From NCBI RefSeq assembly GCF_904849725.1, contig NC_058519.1, positions 184,191,703 to 184,255,702 on the forward strand: 64,000 bases of DNA, read 5' to 3'. Each line of letters opens with the position of its first letter. Within the stretch, counting starts at the first letter, position 1. Source of the stretch: Hordeum vulgare subsp. vulgare (Eukaryota; Streptophyta; Magnoliopsida; Poales; Poaceae). The translations under genes were made by a program, and so were the position numbers. Positions 45,986 through 57,447 of this stretch are shown here, one piece after another. The notes under the pieces are model-generated. The model was not told where the DNA came from, did not search any database, and was given only the letters and a program-made list of their open reading frames with translations.

Positions 45986-47148
45986 TGTTTTGATTGTTCC
46001 ATGTTGTTATATTATCATCTTAAGATACTTTGTAGGTCATAATACACCAATTTATATTATTTTTGAGAACTAACCAACCCAATGCAAGTGCCACTTATTG
46101 TTTCCTGTGTATTTTTTGTTTTTCAGGTTTTCAGTAACAAACGAAGTCCAATTGCCACGAAAAAATTTGACGATTTTTTCTAGACCAAAATAAGACCCGG
46201 ACGCTTTGGAAGGAGACCTGAAGCCACATGAGAGACCCACAAGGTCGCGCCCTAATGCCTCTTCGCCTCCTTGTGGCCCCTCTTGCCTCGTTCTCTGGCC
46301 TATAAAAGCCCAAACATTCCACAAACCCTAAAGATATTGGTGAGACCCTTTTTATGCCGCTACAAGTCTCTGTTCCACGACGACCCCATATGGATCTCCC
46401 TTACGACACTCTCCCGGAGGGTGATTGATCATGGAGGGCCTCTTCATCAACCTTGGTGCCCTCATGAAGATGTGTGAGTAGTTCACCATAGACCTATGGA
46501 TCCGTAGTTAATAGCTAGATGGCTATCTTCGTCTCTTGATCTTCAATACAATGATCATCGCATCTTTCCTTTGATCTATCCGATGCATTTCTTTTGTACG
46601 GTGTGTTTGTTGGAATATGATGAATTGTGGTTTTATGTTCAGATTATTCATGAAAATTATTTGAATCTTCTCTGAGTTTTATGATTCTTGTTTGCATGAT
46701 CATCACAACTTCGTAAATCTATCTGATCTATTGAATTGCTTTGCCCAAGTAATTTGATCTTTCTTCAGTGGTAGATGTGCATTGTAGTGGTTTCAATCAG
46801 GCGAGTTTCTATATCCGAGTGACAGAAAGGGGACAAGTTGCATCTTTGGGTTGCTACACTAAGGATAAACGATGGGGTTTATTCATATTCATTGAGTTTA
46901 CTTTGTCTACATCATGTCATCGCTCCCAACTAGTACTCTATTTTACATGATACTCTAGATGCATGATGGATAGCAGTAGATGGGTAGAGTAATACTAGTA
47001 GGTGCAGGCAGGAGTTCACCTATTTGCTTACGGACGTGATGCCAATATACAAATGATCATTGTCATGAAAATTGCATAACTATCTGTTGTTCTATCAATT
47101 GCCCAACAATATTTTTTTCACACATAATATGTTGCTTTCATGAGAGAT
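45986..47148 (+). repeat. Third Gypsy LTR, split by Copia B
   Basis: Matches 36590-37745. A palindrome core CCACAAGG / CCTTGTGG (46237-46244, 46269-46276) lies 24 bp before TATAAA at 46301-46306. It is interrupted after CATGAGAGAT by Copia B and resumes at 56514. Confidence 0.82.
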
Positions 47149-48668
47149 TAAAAGCACAATTGCTCCCTAAGGTGGTTTTGGTAATTAATCACAACATATG
47201 TATCATTGAACTAATGATCTTATCCAAGTATATCTAAGAAAAGTTCAAAGATGCATTTGCGAAAGGATTGTGAGGAGAAACCCCTTGATGCAAGGAAAGG
47301 AATAGGATTGGCTCAAGCTTCAAGCAAGAGGATGCTACATTTTACATTTTTGGGAAATAACATTTGAGTCCATAGGAAAGCCAATACTATTAAAAGGGGG
47401 TGACATATTATGATGAATTGGTTGCTCAAGTTCTTAGAGATAGCCACCAAAAATATTCACTCATTCTCCCACAAATATATCTGTCCCAAGCCAAAACAGA
47501 AAAATTGGTGCCACCAAGTTTTCCCACTCATCCCTATCGATTTTTCGAGTGACAGATCCTTTGATAGACCCTAATCTCTCGGTACCACCAAGTTTCACAT
47601 TGGTGCCACAAAAAGCATGTGACCAACTTTTTGTTGAGCAGGTTTCAGCAATTATAATTTTCGAGTTTGAAATTGGAGCCACCAAGATTTGGAAAGTGCC
47701 CTAGGTCATCGTATCAGTACCACCGAGATTCATATATCGGTCTCACCGAGAATTCAAAAGTTGCCACATTTACTGAAACTCGATACAGCCGAGATTCATT
47801 TTGGTGTCATCGAGTTGGGAAATAATGTTGTAATAGTTGGGTTTTGGGGGATGCTTATTTATACCCCTCCACCTCCTCTCATTCATAGAGGAAGCACTCA
47901 GAACACACACACACACACACACACTTGTGAGATCTATTTTTCCGAGAGAGATCCACCTACTCATGTGCTTAGATCAAGAGATTCCAATCCAACCATTTGA
48001 AACTCGATCTCTAGCCTCCCCAAGTTGCTTTTCACAAAATCCATCTCTCCTACCCATGCCAAATGTGTGAGAGAGTGATTGAGTGTCGAGGATACTATCT
48101 TTTGAAGCAGAATAGCATGGAGTTCATCATTCTACTTCATCCATTACCTTTTGGAGGGTGGTGCCTCCTAGATTAGTTAGGAGTCGCTTGGGAGCCTCCT
48201 ACTTCGTGTTGTGGAGACCAAGAAGTTTGTACGGGAAAGTATATCGCCTATTTCAGTGAAGATCTACCGTGAGTGCCGCTAGTCCTATGTGGACATAAGC
48301 CATGGTGAAATAGACAAGGCCGCTTCTTTGTGGACCCCTTGTGGGTGGAGGCCCCCATGGACACTCGCAGTTGTTACCGTCCGTGGGTTAAATTCTCCAC
48401 TAAAGTGGACGTACGATAGCACCACCTATCGGAACCACGTGAAAAATCATGATGTCAACCTTTGCATTTGATCTTCCTTCCCTACCCTCTATATTACATT
48501 TGCATGTCTTTACATTACGTTGTTATACTCTTAGATATGCATGTGTAGGGTGAACTTGACTAGTCATAATTGCTAAAACTGGCCAACAACTAAAATTTGG
48601 AAAAGGCTAAGTTTTATTTAGTCAAGTAGTCTAATCACCCCCCCTCTAGATATACTTCAGATCCTACA
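47149..48668 (+). repeat. 5' LTR of Copia B (1520 bp)
   Basis: Starts TAAAAGCACAATTGC (family consensus TGAAAGC) and ends TCCTACA. It has a (CA)n run at 47906-47923 and TCGGTNNNACCGA-type palindromes at 47560-47815, just ahead of a TATA-like TTATTTATAC (47857-47866). Confidence 0.9.
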
Positions 48669-48670
48669 AG

Positions 48671-48681
48671 CCGTATCAGAG
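48671..48681 (+). other. Primer binding site of Copia B (initiator-Met tRNA type)
   Basis: CCGTATCAGAG, 9 of 11 to the TGGTATCAGAG consensus, two bases after the LTR. Confidence 0.8.
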
Positions 48682-48739
48682 TTTTGGTCTCCATTGCATT
48701 GGCCTCCGAATCTACGATAGTATTCCGTCCAGTGAGGGA

Positions 48740-50841
48740 ATTTATCATCATAGAGGTCCATGTTTTGATGGTACAAACTTTGCTAGTTGGAAGCATAAGA
48801 TGAAAATGCATATTCTTGGTCATAACCCTGTTGTTTGGGCTGTTGTTTGTGTTTGTGTGCAAGGTGATTTCTTCTGAGAAGGAAGAGAACCGGATCGTGA
48901 TGCGATAGCGGAAGAGATTATGATGTTGCAATACAATGTTCAAGCTTGCGACATCCTGTTCAACTTCTTGTGCCCCGAAGAATTCAACCAAAACACCCGC
49001 CTTGAGAATGCGAAGCAAATTTGGGATAGTTTGGTTGACATGCACGAAGGTACTAAATCTGTCAGGGAATCTAAGTTGGATGTGCTTCAAAGTCAGCTTG
49101 ACAAGTTCAAGATGAAGGATGGTCAAGGACTCGCTAAGATATACTCTAGGCTAGCGAGATTGTTGGCTTAGGAAGCAAAGAGATGACCGGCAAATTCATC
49201 ATCAAGAAGATACTTAGAGCCTTGTATGCAAGATACGAGACCGTGTGCACATTGATCCAAATGATGCCGAACTACAAGGATCTCAAGCCAATGGAAGTTA
49301 TTGGAAGGATTGTTGCCCATTAAATGTCACTCAATGACAAAGATGAGTTGCACAACAAGTCAAGCGGTGCTTAAAAAGATTCAAGTGATGCTCCTGCTAC
49401 TTCAAATGACAATCTTGTTACCAATGAAGAGATATGTCTCATGGTCAGGAAATCCAACAAGTTCTACAAGATTAGAGGCAAAGAGAGAAGTACAAGCTCA
49501 AGATATGAGTCACCTCACAAAGAGAGAAGGATTAGAGAAGATTGTTCCGAACAAAGACACTCCCGGAGAGGAAAGTAATCGGATGATAAGGAAAATTACA
49601 CCAAGAGCAGCTCAAGAAGAAGACATCAAGCTCACGTTGGTGAATGGGTATCCGGCTCCAAGTCCGACAAACTATCCGAGAGAAGCTACCTCTCCAACTC
49701 CGACTATAGTCAAGATGAAGGTGTTGTCGGTCTTGCACTCGTTTCCTCCAACTCCTATGACTTATTAGATTCACAAAATGAAGGGATTGTAAACTGCTTC
49801 ATGGAAAAAGGCCCCAAGGTATCACACCCCGAGTATTTTGACTTTGATAGTGATGAGGATAACTTTTTAGGAGAGGATGACTTTCTCTTTGATAAGACTA
49901 GTGATAACATTGAAAATGAACTTGATAATAATCATGCTAGTCAAGAGAAGTTGAATGATGATGATAAGAAAGAGATTGAATGACTAACTAAAGAATTAAA
50001 CACTCTTTAGTTAGCTCATGAAACTACTCTAGAAGATCATAGAGAGCTTGCAAGAACTCATGAGAAGCTATGCTTCAAGAAGCTAAATTTAGAGCAAGAG
50101 CATGAGTTTCTAAAATGAATCAATGATGATCCTCAAAATAAGAGTTCTTCTTATCTAGCCAAACGATTACTCTTGTCCACTTTTGTTCCAAAAGATAAAC
50201 CTAAGAACACTAGTGAGAAAGGCAAGAAAGTTTCTTCATCTAGTAACAACAATGCTAAAATTAAATCAAATGGTGTTGTTGCTAGTAGCTCTCTTGATTT
50301 CACTAATGATTCTATTAGCCAAGTTACACTTCAGAAATAAAAGGATTTATTGAAAGGAATTATAGAGAGAGTTGTCTTCAAAAGTCTTGTCAAAAGTAAG
50401 CAATCCGAGGAAATTGTTCGCAAGCAAGAAGGACATCATAAGAAGCAAGGTGTTGGTTACTTCAATGCCGATGGAGTTCAATGGGAAGAAGGTCAATATC
50501 CCATCCCGACGTTTGTTCCTCAAAATGAGAAGTATGATCCTACTCTCCCCAAGGGAACAAGCTCTCAAGATAAACTTCTACCACAAGACCACAAGGGAAG
50601 GGCAAGCTTCAAGAGGAGATGGACTCATTTGAGTAAGAACCCCAAGCCAAGGTCAAGTGGATACCTAAGGACACTACTAGCTCTACTTCATCTTGTGCTA
50701 CCCAAGGATCCCCATCAAGTTGATGTGGGTTCCCAAGAAGAAGAACTAGAGAAGTTCTTGAGGGGTGACTCCGCTAATGAAATTCACTCTTATTCATTTT
50801 GGGAAGAACTATATGCAATCACCTCCAACCTTATGCATTAG
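48740..50841 (+). pseudogene. Copia B gag, multiply broken
   Basis: Fragments in shifting frames follow the Copia A gag: FDGTNFASWKH region (about 48760-48830), YNVQACDILFNFLCPEEF (48930), SKLDVLQSQLDKFKMKDGQG (49070), then an acidic stretch (FDFDSDEDNFLGEDDF, 49840) and a C-terminal part (FNADGVQWEEGQYPIPTFVPQNEKYDPTLPKG in two pieces, 50460-50560) ending at 50841. At the start, about 22 bp are inserted relative to Copia A. The expected zinc knuckle region (about 49520-49620) is frameshifted and not readable. In intact SIRE-like elements pol would continue from here; it does not. Confidence 0.8.
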
Positions 50842-52464
50842 TTCAAGGAGTCACACATTCCATGAAAGGTAAGCAAGGGACAAGGTAATTAATGTATCTT
50901 TGGACATCATATCACATGCACTTCATTTCATGTCCATAGATATCATTGCATATGTTCCTTGTGCTTTGAGACTAACCCATGTAGGTGAGAACAGTAAGAA
51001 ACAACAAGAATTTCTCCCAACTCAAGATGATCTTCATAAACAATGAGCATCCACCACTACTACACCTACATGAAGTCTTCTACAACAAAACCCAAGGTTA
51101 GTTTATCCCTCTTAGGGGGGTGTCACATAAAGGGGAAGCTTTACTCTAAGACTTGAGTATAAGCATCTCTTAAAGATGTGAACATATTGAAAGATATATG
51201 TAAAAGTGGAAACCCCACTTGTGCTTAAACAATGTGTATGACTATGATCAAGTATTCTTGCTTGGCTCCTAAGTCAATATACTCATATATAGATGACTTC
51301 GTCATCACCAAAGTGATTGGTAGATACTATAGAGTTCGTGCATGTTCACCATGTTTTATTTGACATCTTACTAGTTCAGCATGTTAGTATGCATATTTTT
51401 CTCATTCACGGATATCCAATTGTTGTTATTTAGCTTTTAATTTTATTTGTCCAGTTGGGTATGCAAAAATGCCTAAGTACCTCTCTCTAGCTATCTATGT
51501 TTTCTCGTCTCAAATTCTATTCATGCTACATCACAAAAATTTGAGCAAGCACTTTAGGGACACTCTATGTGAGGAGCACTCAGAGATCCATCTCGACAAG
51601 GGCTGACTTTCAGAACCTCCCAAAAGCATCTCGGTGTGACCAACCTCAAAACCTCGGTCCCACCGAAGCCTAGGGTTGATCAGGTTTTTCACCTACCACC
51701 GATTGCTTCTTTTTGGCCTCACCGAGTTTCAGTATCAACTGACGGATATGGAACTCGGTGGCACTGAAAATTCCAACTCGGTGTCACCGACAACCATGGG
51801 GTATATATTCTCTACGGACCCGACGTTTAAAATTACTTCTTCAAACTTTTCCTCCCGCACCTCCTCCCTGTCGTGCCCTAGTACTCAGCACGTCGCCTTT
51901 TTTCTCCCGTGCGCCCTCGCCACTGGAGTGCTCGCCGTCGACGGGAATCTCCTCCGGCGTCGTCATTGTAGCGGATTCTTCATCGAACTAGGGTATAGAT
52001 CCGATCCCTCTTTGCGCTCCCATCTCCAAATCATGCGCAAATAGGTTTAGATTAAATCTGTCCACGATTGCAATGACTCCATCCAGAAGAATATTCTCGT
52101 AGATTAGAGCATGAAGAAGAACTTAGTGTTAACAGTCTGCAAAACCGAATCTCGGTGTCACCGAGTCAAAAAAATTGGTCCTACCGATTTTGGTTTTAGG
52201 GCTACTGAGAACATTCTCGGTGAAACCGAGTTTCCCTTTTGGTGAAACCGAAAAGGGTTGCCAAGTTTCTGTTAAAGAGAATGTCAGTATGAGTGGCTCC
52301 AAAAATTTGTCTGAGTGGAACCGATATCCCTTTTTGAAGAAAGTTAAACCTAACTTTTTCAGAGTTCAAACTTTCAAAAACTTCTGATTTTTGTGACGCT
52401 CATCCACTCCAGCTCTTCTAACTCTTTTCACATGGTTTGCTTGTCTGCTGGGCTATCTGTTAGT
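50842..52464 (+). other. Non-coding segment of Copia B where pol would be expected
   Basis: 1.6 kb without domain similarity. Contains a cluster of TCGGTNNNACCGA-type palindromes at 51635-51800 and 52145-52260, like those in the LTRs. A pyrimidine-rich leader-like stretch (51840-51930) precedes ORF2. Confidence 0.6.
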
Positions 52465-54528
52465 ATGTCGGGATCAAAGGATAGTCAGAACAACTTCAGT
52501 GAGCCTAGTGCTGAGATGGATTCGGGCACTAGTCCACAGTGGACAGCTTCTAACCCAGGTACACCTAGCTCCCATGGATAGCCCAAGGCAGATACCACGT
52601 CTAGGAAGAAGCTTAATTCAAATGAGGAAGATGGTGATTTTATCCTAGAGGAGATTATTCCCCAAAATCATAAGGAGAAGACCACTATCAGAAACACGGT
52701 GAGAAAAGAGTATGTCATACCTACTGATGTGAGAGTTCCAAATGCTACTTGGAGAGGATTGAAGCTCACCCTTAGAGCCCCTTATTCCAGGCAAGCTAAG
52801 AATATAGTTCAGAAAAGATATAGGAAGATAGTAGTGCATGTTGTTGGAAGGCCAACTTCTATGTATGAAGACCCAGCAGAAGCTGTTGATGAAGAGGAGG
52901 AAGAGATTCCAGCTAATGCCCCTACTGCTAAGAAGAAGAAGCTCATGTGTGATGTTAGACCAAAGAAGTCTGCACCCAAACCTTTAGCACCAAATAAGCC
53001 AGTAGCTCTTAAGAGGACTACTAAGGATATACCTGTAGCAGGGAAGAACAAAGGCTCTGCATCCAGATAGTTTGCTGTAGAGGAGGAAGAAGATGCATCT
53101 GTGCTAATGAAACTAACAGCTTACTTGCCATTGCACAATGCTGCTCATCCTATTGTTGAAGACATGAAGAAGAGAAGGGATGAAGGTTTGAGGAAGTGGA
53201 GGACTATAAATCCATATGCTATCAGGAGAAGAACTGTTGTTGATCCTCGTTTCGACACTAAGGAGCAACAAGATTTTTATGAGACAATGTTGCTAGACAA
53301 GAGTCCTGCAGTCAGTGGCATGCAATATGTTGATTGAGAATATATCAAGGCCAATAAGGACTACTTTCCTCATGTGAGAGAAACTTTAAGGATAGTTGGT
53401 ATTGAAGATTTTGTTGGCAGAGAGATGACTGCTTGGAACGATGAGATGATCATGCAATTCTATTCAACTGCTCATTTTTATCCCGATGGAAGGATAGTAT
53501 GGATGACGGAAGACCACTGGTATGAGTCTACTATAGATGAGTGGGACACTATCATTGGTGATCCAAAGGCACAAGAGGGAGATTTGGATGTGTACTCAGA
53601 ATCCACGATGAATCACGAAAAATGTCAAACATGTACAATACAGTGCCCCATCAATATGTCAAGACACATAAATTTGGTTGTGTCTATTTTCTGCGGGCAG
53701 GAATACCTACAATGAACACCATTATGAGACACACCCTGATGCCTAAATGAGGAGATGATAAGATGATCAGAGGTTATTCCATTAACATGCTACACCACTT
53801 AGACACCCACACCCGGTTCAGAGCGATGGACTTGATAGTATAGACTCTCAGCGGGACTAATGCAGATCAGAAGAGATCTTGTGGGTATGCACCTTATATT
53901 CAGATGCTCATCAATGCTCAGATTGGCAAGCATGCATATCAACTTGATCGTCTGCACCTGCCACTTCAGCCAGACTTCCAAGACAATGTAGTTGTGATAG
54001 ACCCTAGCCATCCCAGCTAAGCTTCAGCTCGTGACGCAGCACAGGCAGCAGAAGTAGTGGCAGCCAGAGATCCTCTAGCTCCATAACATAGAACTGTAGC
54101 GGAGCAGATGTATTTTCTTGTCAGCACCATTCAAGGGATGGAGAAGAAAATTTTAAAGATGTTGCTGAACCAGAAGAGCCTTGAGAGGATCGTGCAGACA
54201 AAATTCCATGACCTGGATGTCAACATGATGGAGTTGACTACCACTGTTGAGCAGCTCCAGCATGAAGTTGATTCTGTGCACCCAATCGAGAAGTGATGAT
54301 GAAGAGTCGCCTCTTTCCACGACTTTTCAATTCAGGACCTAGTCTAGGTCAGCAGTTGTGCCAGTACCGGAAGCAAGACCAACTTCATCAGCTCAAGCAT
54401 CAGCACCTTCAACTTCAGCTCCAGCTCCTACACCTCTAGTGTCTACACCTCCGGCTCCAGGGACATCTGTAGAAGCCTTCGTCGATGCTCCTCTGTCCAC
54501 TCCATCGACTGCTATAGGAGGAGATTGA
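52465..54528 (+). pseudogene. Copia B ORF2, unrecognised protein in the post-pol position
   Basis: From ATG 52465 one frame runs about 390 codons broken only by TAG 52579-52581, TAG 53068-53070 and TGA 53335-53337; after a frameshift near 53625 it continues to a Pro/Ala/Ser-rich tail ending at 54528. Features: Ser-rich start (SGSKDSQNNFSEPS), basic block (AKKKKLMCDVRPKKS), a conserved-looking region (VVDPRFDTKEQQDFYETMLL, FVGREMTAWNDEMIMQFYST, WMTEDHWYESTIDEW) and a coiled coil (QKSLERIVQTKFHDLDVNMM). The middle region resembles the plant retroelement proteins often labelled putative plant transposon protein. I do not know its function. No signal peptide or membrane span. Confidence 0.6.
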
Positions 54529-55020
54529 GCCAAGCGTGATGCTTAGTTCTAGGCCTTTGAACTTTTTGGTAACTTATTTCCAAAGGGGGAGAAGTGTATA
54601 GATCAATTAGGGCTGAGAGAGAGAGAGAGAGTTGCATTTTTATTTGCTCTCATTTGGTTTTACAATACTTTTGGTCTTTTGGATGACTTTAAACTTCCGT
54701 GTTTGTTCATACACCTTGATTGTTGATGCTACTATGTTATACCTTTGATCTCTCCACATGATGATCGTTCACTTATTTATTTGGTGTTATGTGCATTACT
54801 ATTCATTCTTATCATTTATGCGCACCACCAAGATGTATGTGACATGGAAGAGTGACCCATGATTCTAATCGATTGTGCATTTGCATTCAAGCACAAATCA
54901 AAATAATGCACAAATTCAGGGGGAGCTCTTACTTTTCACATACTTCTCAAAGCAACGATGATAATCATTGATTATATCTTTTGTCGAAGCATTGATCTAT
55001 ATGTTGTCATCAATTACCAA
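54529..55020 (+). other. 3' untranslated internal region of Copia B
   Basis: About 490 bp ending in the PPT. A short (GA)n run lies at 54617-54632. No ORF. Confidence 0.6.
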
Positions 55021-55031
55021 AAAGGGGGAGA
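55021..55031 (+). other. Polypurine tract of Copia B
   Basis: AAAGGGGGAGA directly before the 3' LTR, the usual SIRE/Maximus-type PPT. Confidence 0.88.
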
Positions 55032-55032
55032 T

Positions 55033-56508
55033 TCAAAGCACAATTGCTCCCTAAGGTGGTTTTTGTAATTAATCACAAAATCTGTATCATTGATCTAATG
55101 ATCTTATCCAAGTATATTTCAGAAAAGTTCAAAGATGCTTTGGCCAAAAGATGATAGAAAGTTGGTCAAGCAAGAGGACTCTACATTTTACATTTGCGAG
55201 AAATCACTTTTGTGTCCATAGGAAAGCCAATACTATTAAAAGGGGGTGAGGTATTATGATGGATTGGTTACTCCAATGCTTAGATATAGCCACCAAAAAT
55301 ATTTAGTCATACTCCCACAAATATCCCTGTCCAAAGCCAAAACAGCAAAATCGGTGCCACCAAGTTTTCCCACTCGGCACTACAAAACTTTCCAGTGACA
55401 GATCCTTTGACAAACCTTAATCTCTCGATACTGCCAAGTTTCACATTGGTACCACCGAAAGCATGTGACCAACTTTCTATTGAGCATATTTCAAGAATTG
55501 GAATTTCCAAGTTTGAAATTGGTCTCACTGAGATTTGGAAACTGCCCTAGGTCATCGTATTGGTACCACCGACATTCATACATCGGTCTCACCGAGAATT
55601 CAAAAGTTGCCACATTTAGTGCAACTCGGTACCATCGAGTTTCATTTTGGTGTTACCGAGTTGGGAAATAATGTTGTAACGGTTGGATTTTGGGGGATGC
55701 CTATATATAACCCTCCACCTCCTCTCATTCATAGAGGAAGCACTTAGAACACACACACACTTTCCAGATCCATTTTTCTGACAGAGAGCCACCTACTCAT
55801 GTGTTGAGATCAATAGATTCCAATCAGACCGTTTGAAACTTGATCTCTAGCCTCCCCAAGTTGATTTCCACAAAATTTGTCTCTCCTGCCCATGCCAAAT
55901 CTATGAGAGAGTGATTGGGTATTGAGGAGACTATCTTTTGAAGCACAACAGCAAGGAGTTCATCGTTCTACCGCATCTATTAAATTTTGGAGGGTAGTGC
56001 CTCCTAGATTGGTTAGGTGTCGCTTGGGAGCCTCCTACTTCATGTTGTGGAGTTGAACCAAGAAGTTTGTACGGGCAAGGAGATCGCCTACTTCATGAAG
56101 ATCTACCGTGAGCGAGGCTAGTGTTGTGTGTATGTAAGCCATGGTGGAATAGACAAGACCGCTTATTCACGGACCACTTGTGGGTGGTGCCCTCCATGGA
56201 CTCTCGCATTCGTTACCCTCCATTGGTTGAAGTCTCCACTAGCATGGACGTACGATAGCACCACCTATCGGAACCACGCTAAAAATTGTCGTGTTAACCT
56301 TTGCGTTTGATCTTCCTTCCCTATCCTCTACATTACATTTACATGTATTTACATTCCACTGCTATGCTCTTAGATATGCATGTGTAGGATGAACTTGACT
56401 AGTCATAATTGCTAAAACTGACCCACAACTAAAATTGGGAAAAGGCTAAGTTTTTATTTGGTCATGTAGTTTAATCACCCCCCCTCTAGACATACTTCGA
56501 ATCCTCTA
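55033..56508 (+). repeat. 3' LTR of Copia B (1476 bp)
   Basis: Starts TCAAAGCACAATTGC and ends ATCCTCTA. It has the palindrome cluster at 55555-55660 and TATA box CTATATATAA at 55701-55710. It differs from the 5' LTR by many substitutions and a 44-bp length difference, so the insertion is old. Confidence 0.9.
55701..55710 (+). promoter_or_regulatory. TATA box of the Copia B LTR
   Basis: CTATATATAA in GGGGGATGCCTATATATAACC. Equivalent sites are near 47857, 58142-58151 and, on the - strand, 23740-23747. Confidence 0.7.
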
Positions 56509-56513
56509 GAGAT

Positions 56514-56598
56514 GCCACAAGAGAACACTATGCCCCGAGGTCTATTCACTTATATATTCAGATAACTTATAATTTGCTCGTTGTTATTATTTGTCTTT
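56514..56598 (+). repeat. End fragment of the third Gypsy LTR
   Basis: GCCACAAGAGAACACTATG... continues the LTR cut at 47148 and matches 37747-37830. It breaks off at about 56598, where sequence of another element begins. Confidence 0.8.
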
Positions 56599-57268
56599 AG
56601 CGGACTGCATAATAAAGGTTGCTATCACAAGGGGCAATATGAAGTGATGTTCCATTACATTAAGAGCTTGCACATCCAGAAATAAAAAGCGCATGAGAAC
56701 ATATGTTTCCCTCTACAAAGGGCCTATCCTTTAATCTCATGTATTTACTTTTATGCAAGAGTCAATAATGTTATTTCCTATTCCAATCTACTAATTCTAT
56801 AATGGCAAGCATCATGTGTTGGGTAAACATCTAGGCACATATATCTAGTTGGATGTAGATGATCATGAGTCATTATTGTTGACATTATCTTTGAGGTGAA
56901 TAAGTTGGGTGGTGAAAACAATAAATCCCCTATCTTCCTATGTGTGTGATGGTAGTTGAGTATGTGAACTTACTAAAATCAAAAGCTCTTATATAGACTC
57001 TTCTTTGAAATATGGTGAATTGTGATTGTCTCAATGACTAAGAACATAGTTTGTTGGTTGTCAGTAAAGTTTATGCCACATACTTCAAAGCTTGTGGATA
57101 GATTGATACTTGTTTATGAGAAGTTAATGAGAAAAACTTTATGCTATGATAAAATTCATGATGCCCGCATGTACGTATTTTTTCGACAACTCCCTCTCCA
57201 ATTATCTGGTCCTTATTATAGAGTTTGGCTTTCCCTTGAGGACAACCAAGGTCTAAGCTTGGGGGAGT
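56599..57268 (+). mobile_element. 3' internal end of a second Gypsy of the 4882-15009 family
   Basis: Ends CTTGAGGACAACCAAGGTC then AAGCTTGGGGGAG (PPT, 57255-57267), matching the - strand region 6385-6430. No ORF. The left edge is a break against the LTR fragment. Confidence 0.75.
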
Positions 57269-57447
57269 TGATACGTCCATTTTGCATCATGATTTCTTAT
57301 TTATATTTATATTGTTTTTGTCCATTATTCCATTTCATGATAGAATTCTAATGCAATTTCTCTCTTAATTTACAAGGTACATCACAAAGAGGGAAATTGC
57401 CGAAAACTAGAATTCTGGACCTGAAAAGCAAGAAAATGCTAAAAATT
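57269..57447 (+). repeat. LTR start, truncated (179 bp)
   Basis: TGATACGTCCATTTTGC onward matches the LTR start of the - strand Gypsy (15009 leftwards). Interrupted at 57448 by a Copia LTR. Confidence 0.85.

Larger units (their letters stand above)
38103..47148 (+). mobile_element. Non-autonomous Gypsy internal region and third LTR, twice interrupted
   Basis: Follows the LTR at 36560-38102. Primer site 38114-38131, a broken ORF (38313-39263), a long non-coding 3' region (39264-41570), the inserted solo LTR, the rest of the 3' region (45584-45985) and the third LTR (about 45986 to 47148, continuing after Copia B at 56514-56598). No protease, RT or integrase is readable, so it depended on another element. 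Confidence 0.8.
47149..56508 (+). mobile_element. Copia B: complete SIRE/Maximus-like element without pol (9.36 kb)
   Basis: GAGAT target duplication at 47144-47148 and 56509-56513; the uninterrupted target is visible at 37738-37750. 5' LTR 47149-48668, primer site 48671-48681, broken gag about 48740-50841, a 1.6 kb non-coding stretch, ORF2 (52465-54528), PPT 55021-55031, 3' LTR 55033-56508. I see no protease, integrase, RT or RNase H anywhere, so it was mobilised in trans. The gag matches Copia A. Confidence 0.9.

Noticed and set aside
47906..47923. (CA)n tract as a structural element of Copia B
   Set aside because: Present in shorter form in the other LTRs; ordinary dinucleotide repeat.
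49301..49774. 155-codon + ORF as an independent gene
   Set aside because: It is the gag region of Copia B read in a shifted frame; neighbouring frames hold the real gag remnants.
4877..56513. Identical GAGAT target duplications for the Gypsy at 4882 and Copia B at 47149
   Set aside because: The elements are unrelated, and a shared 5-mer is expected by chance. Each duplication is supported by its own interrupted target.
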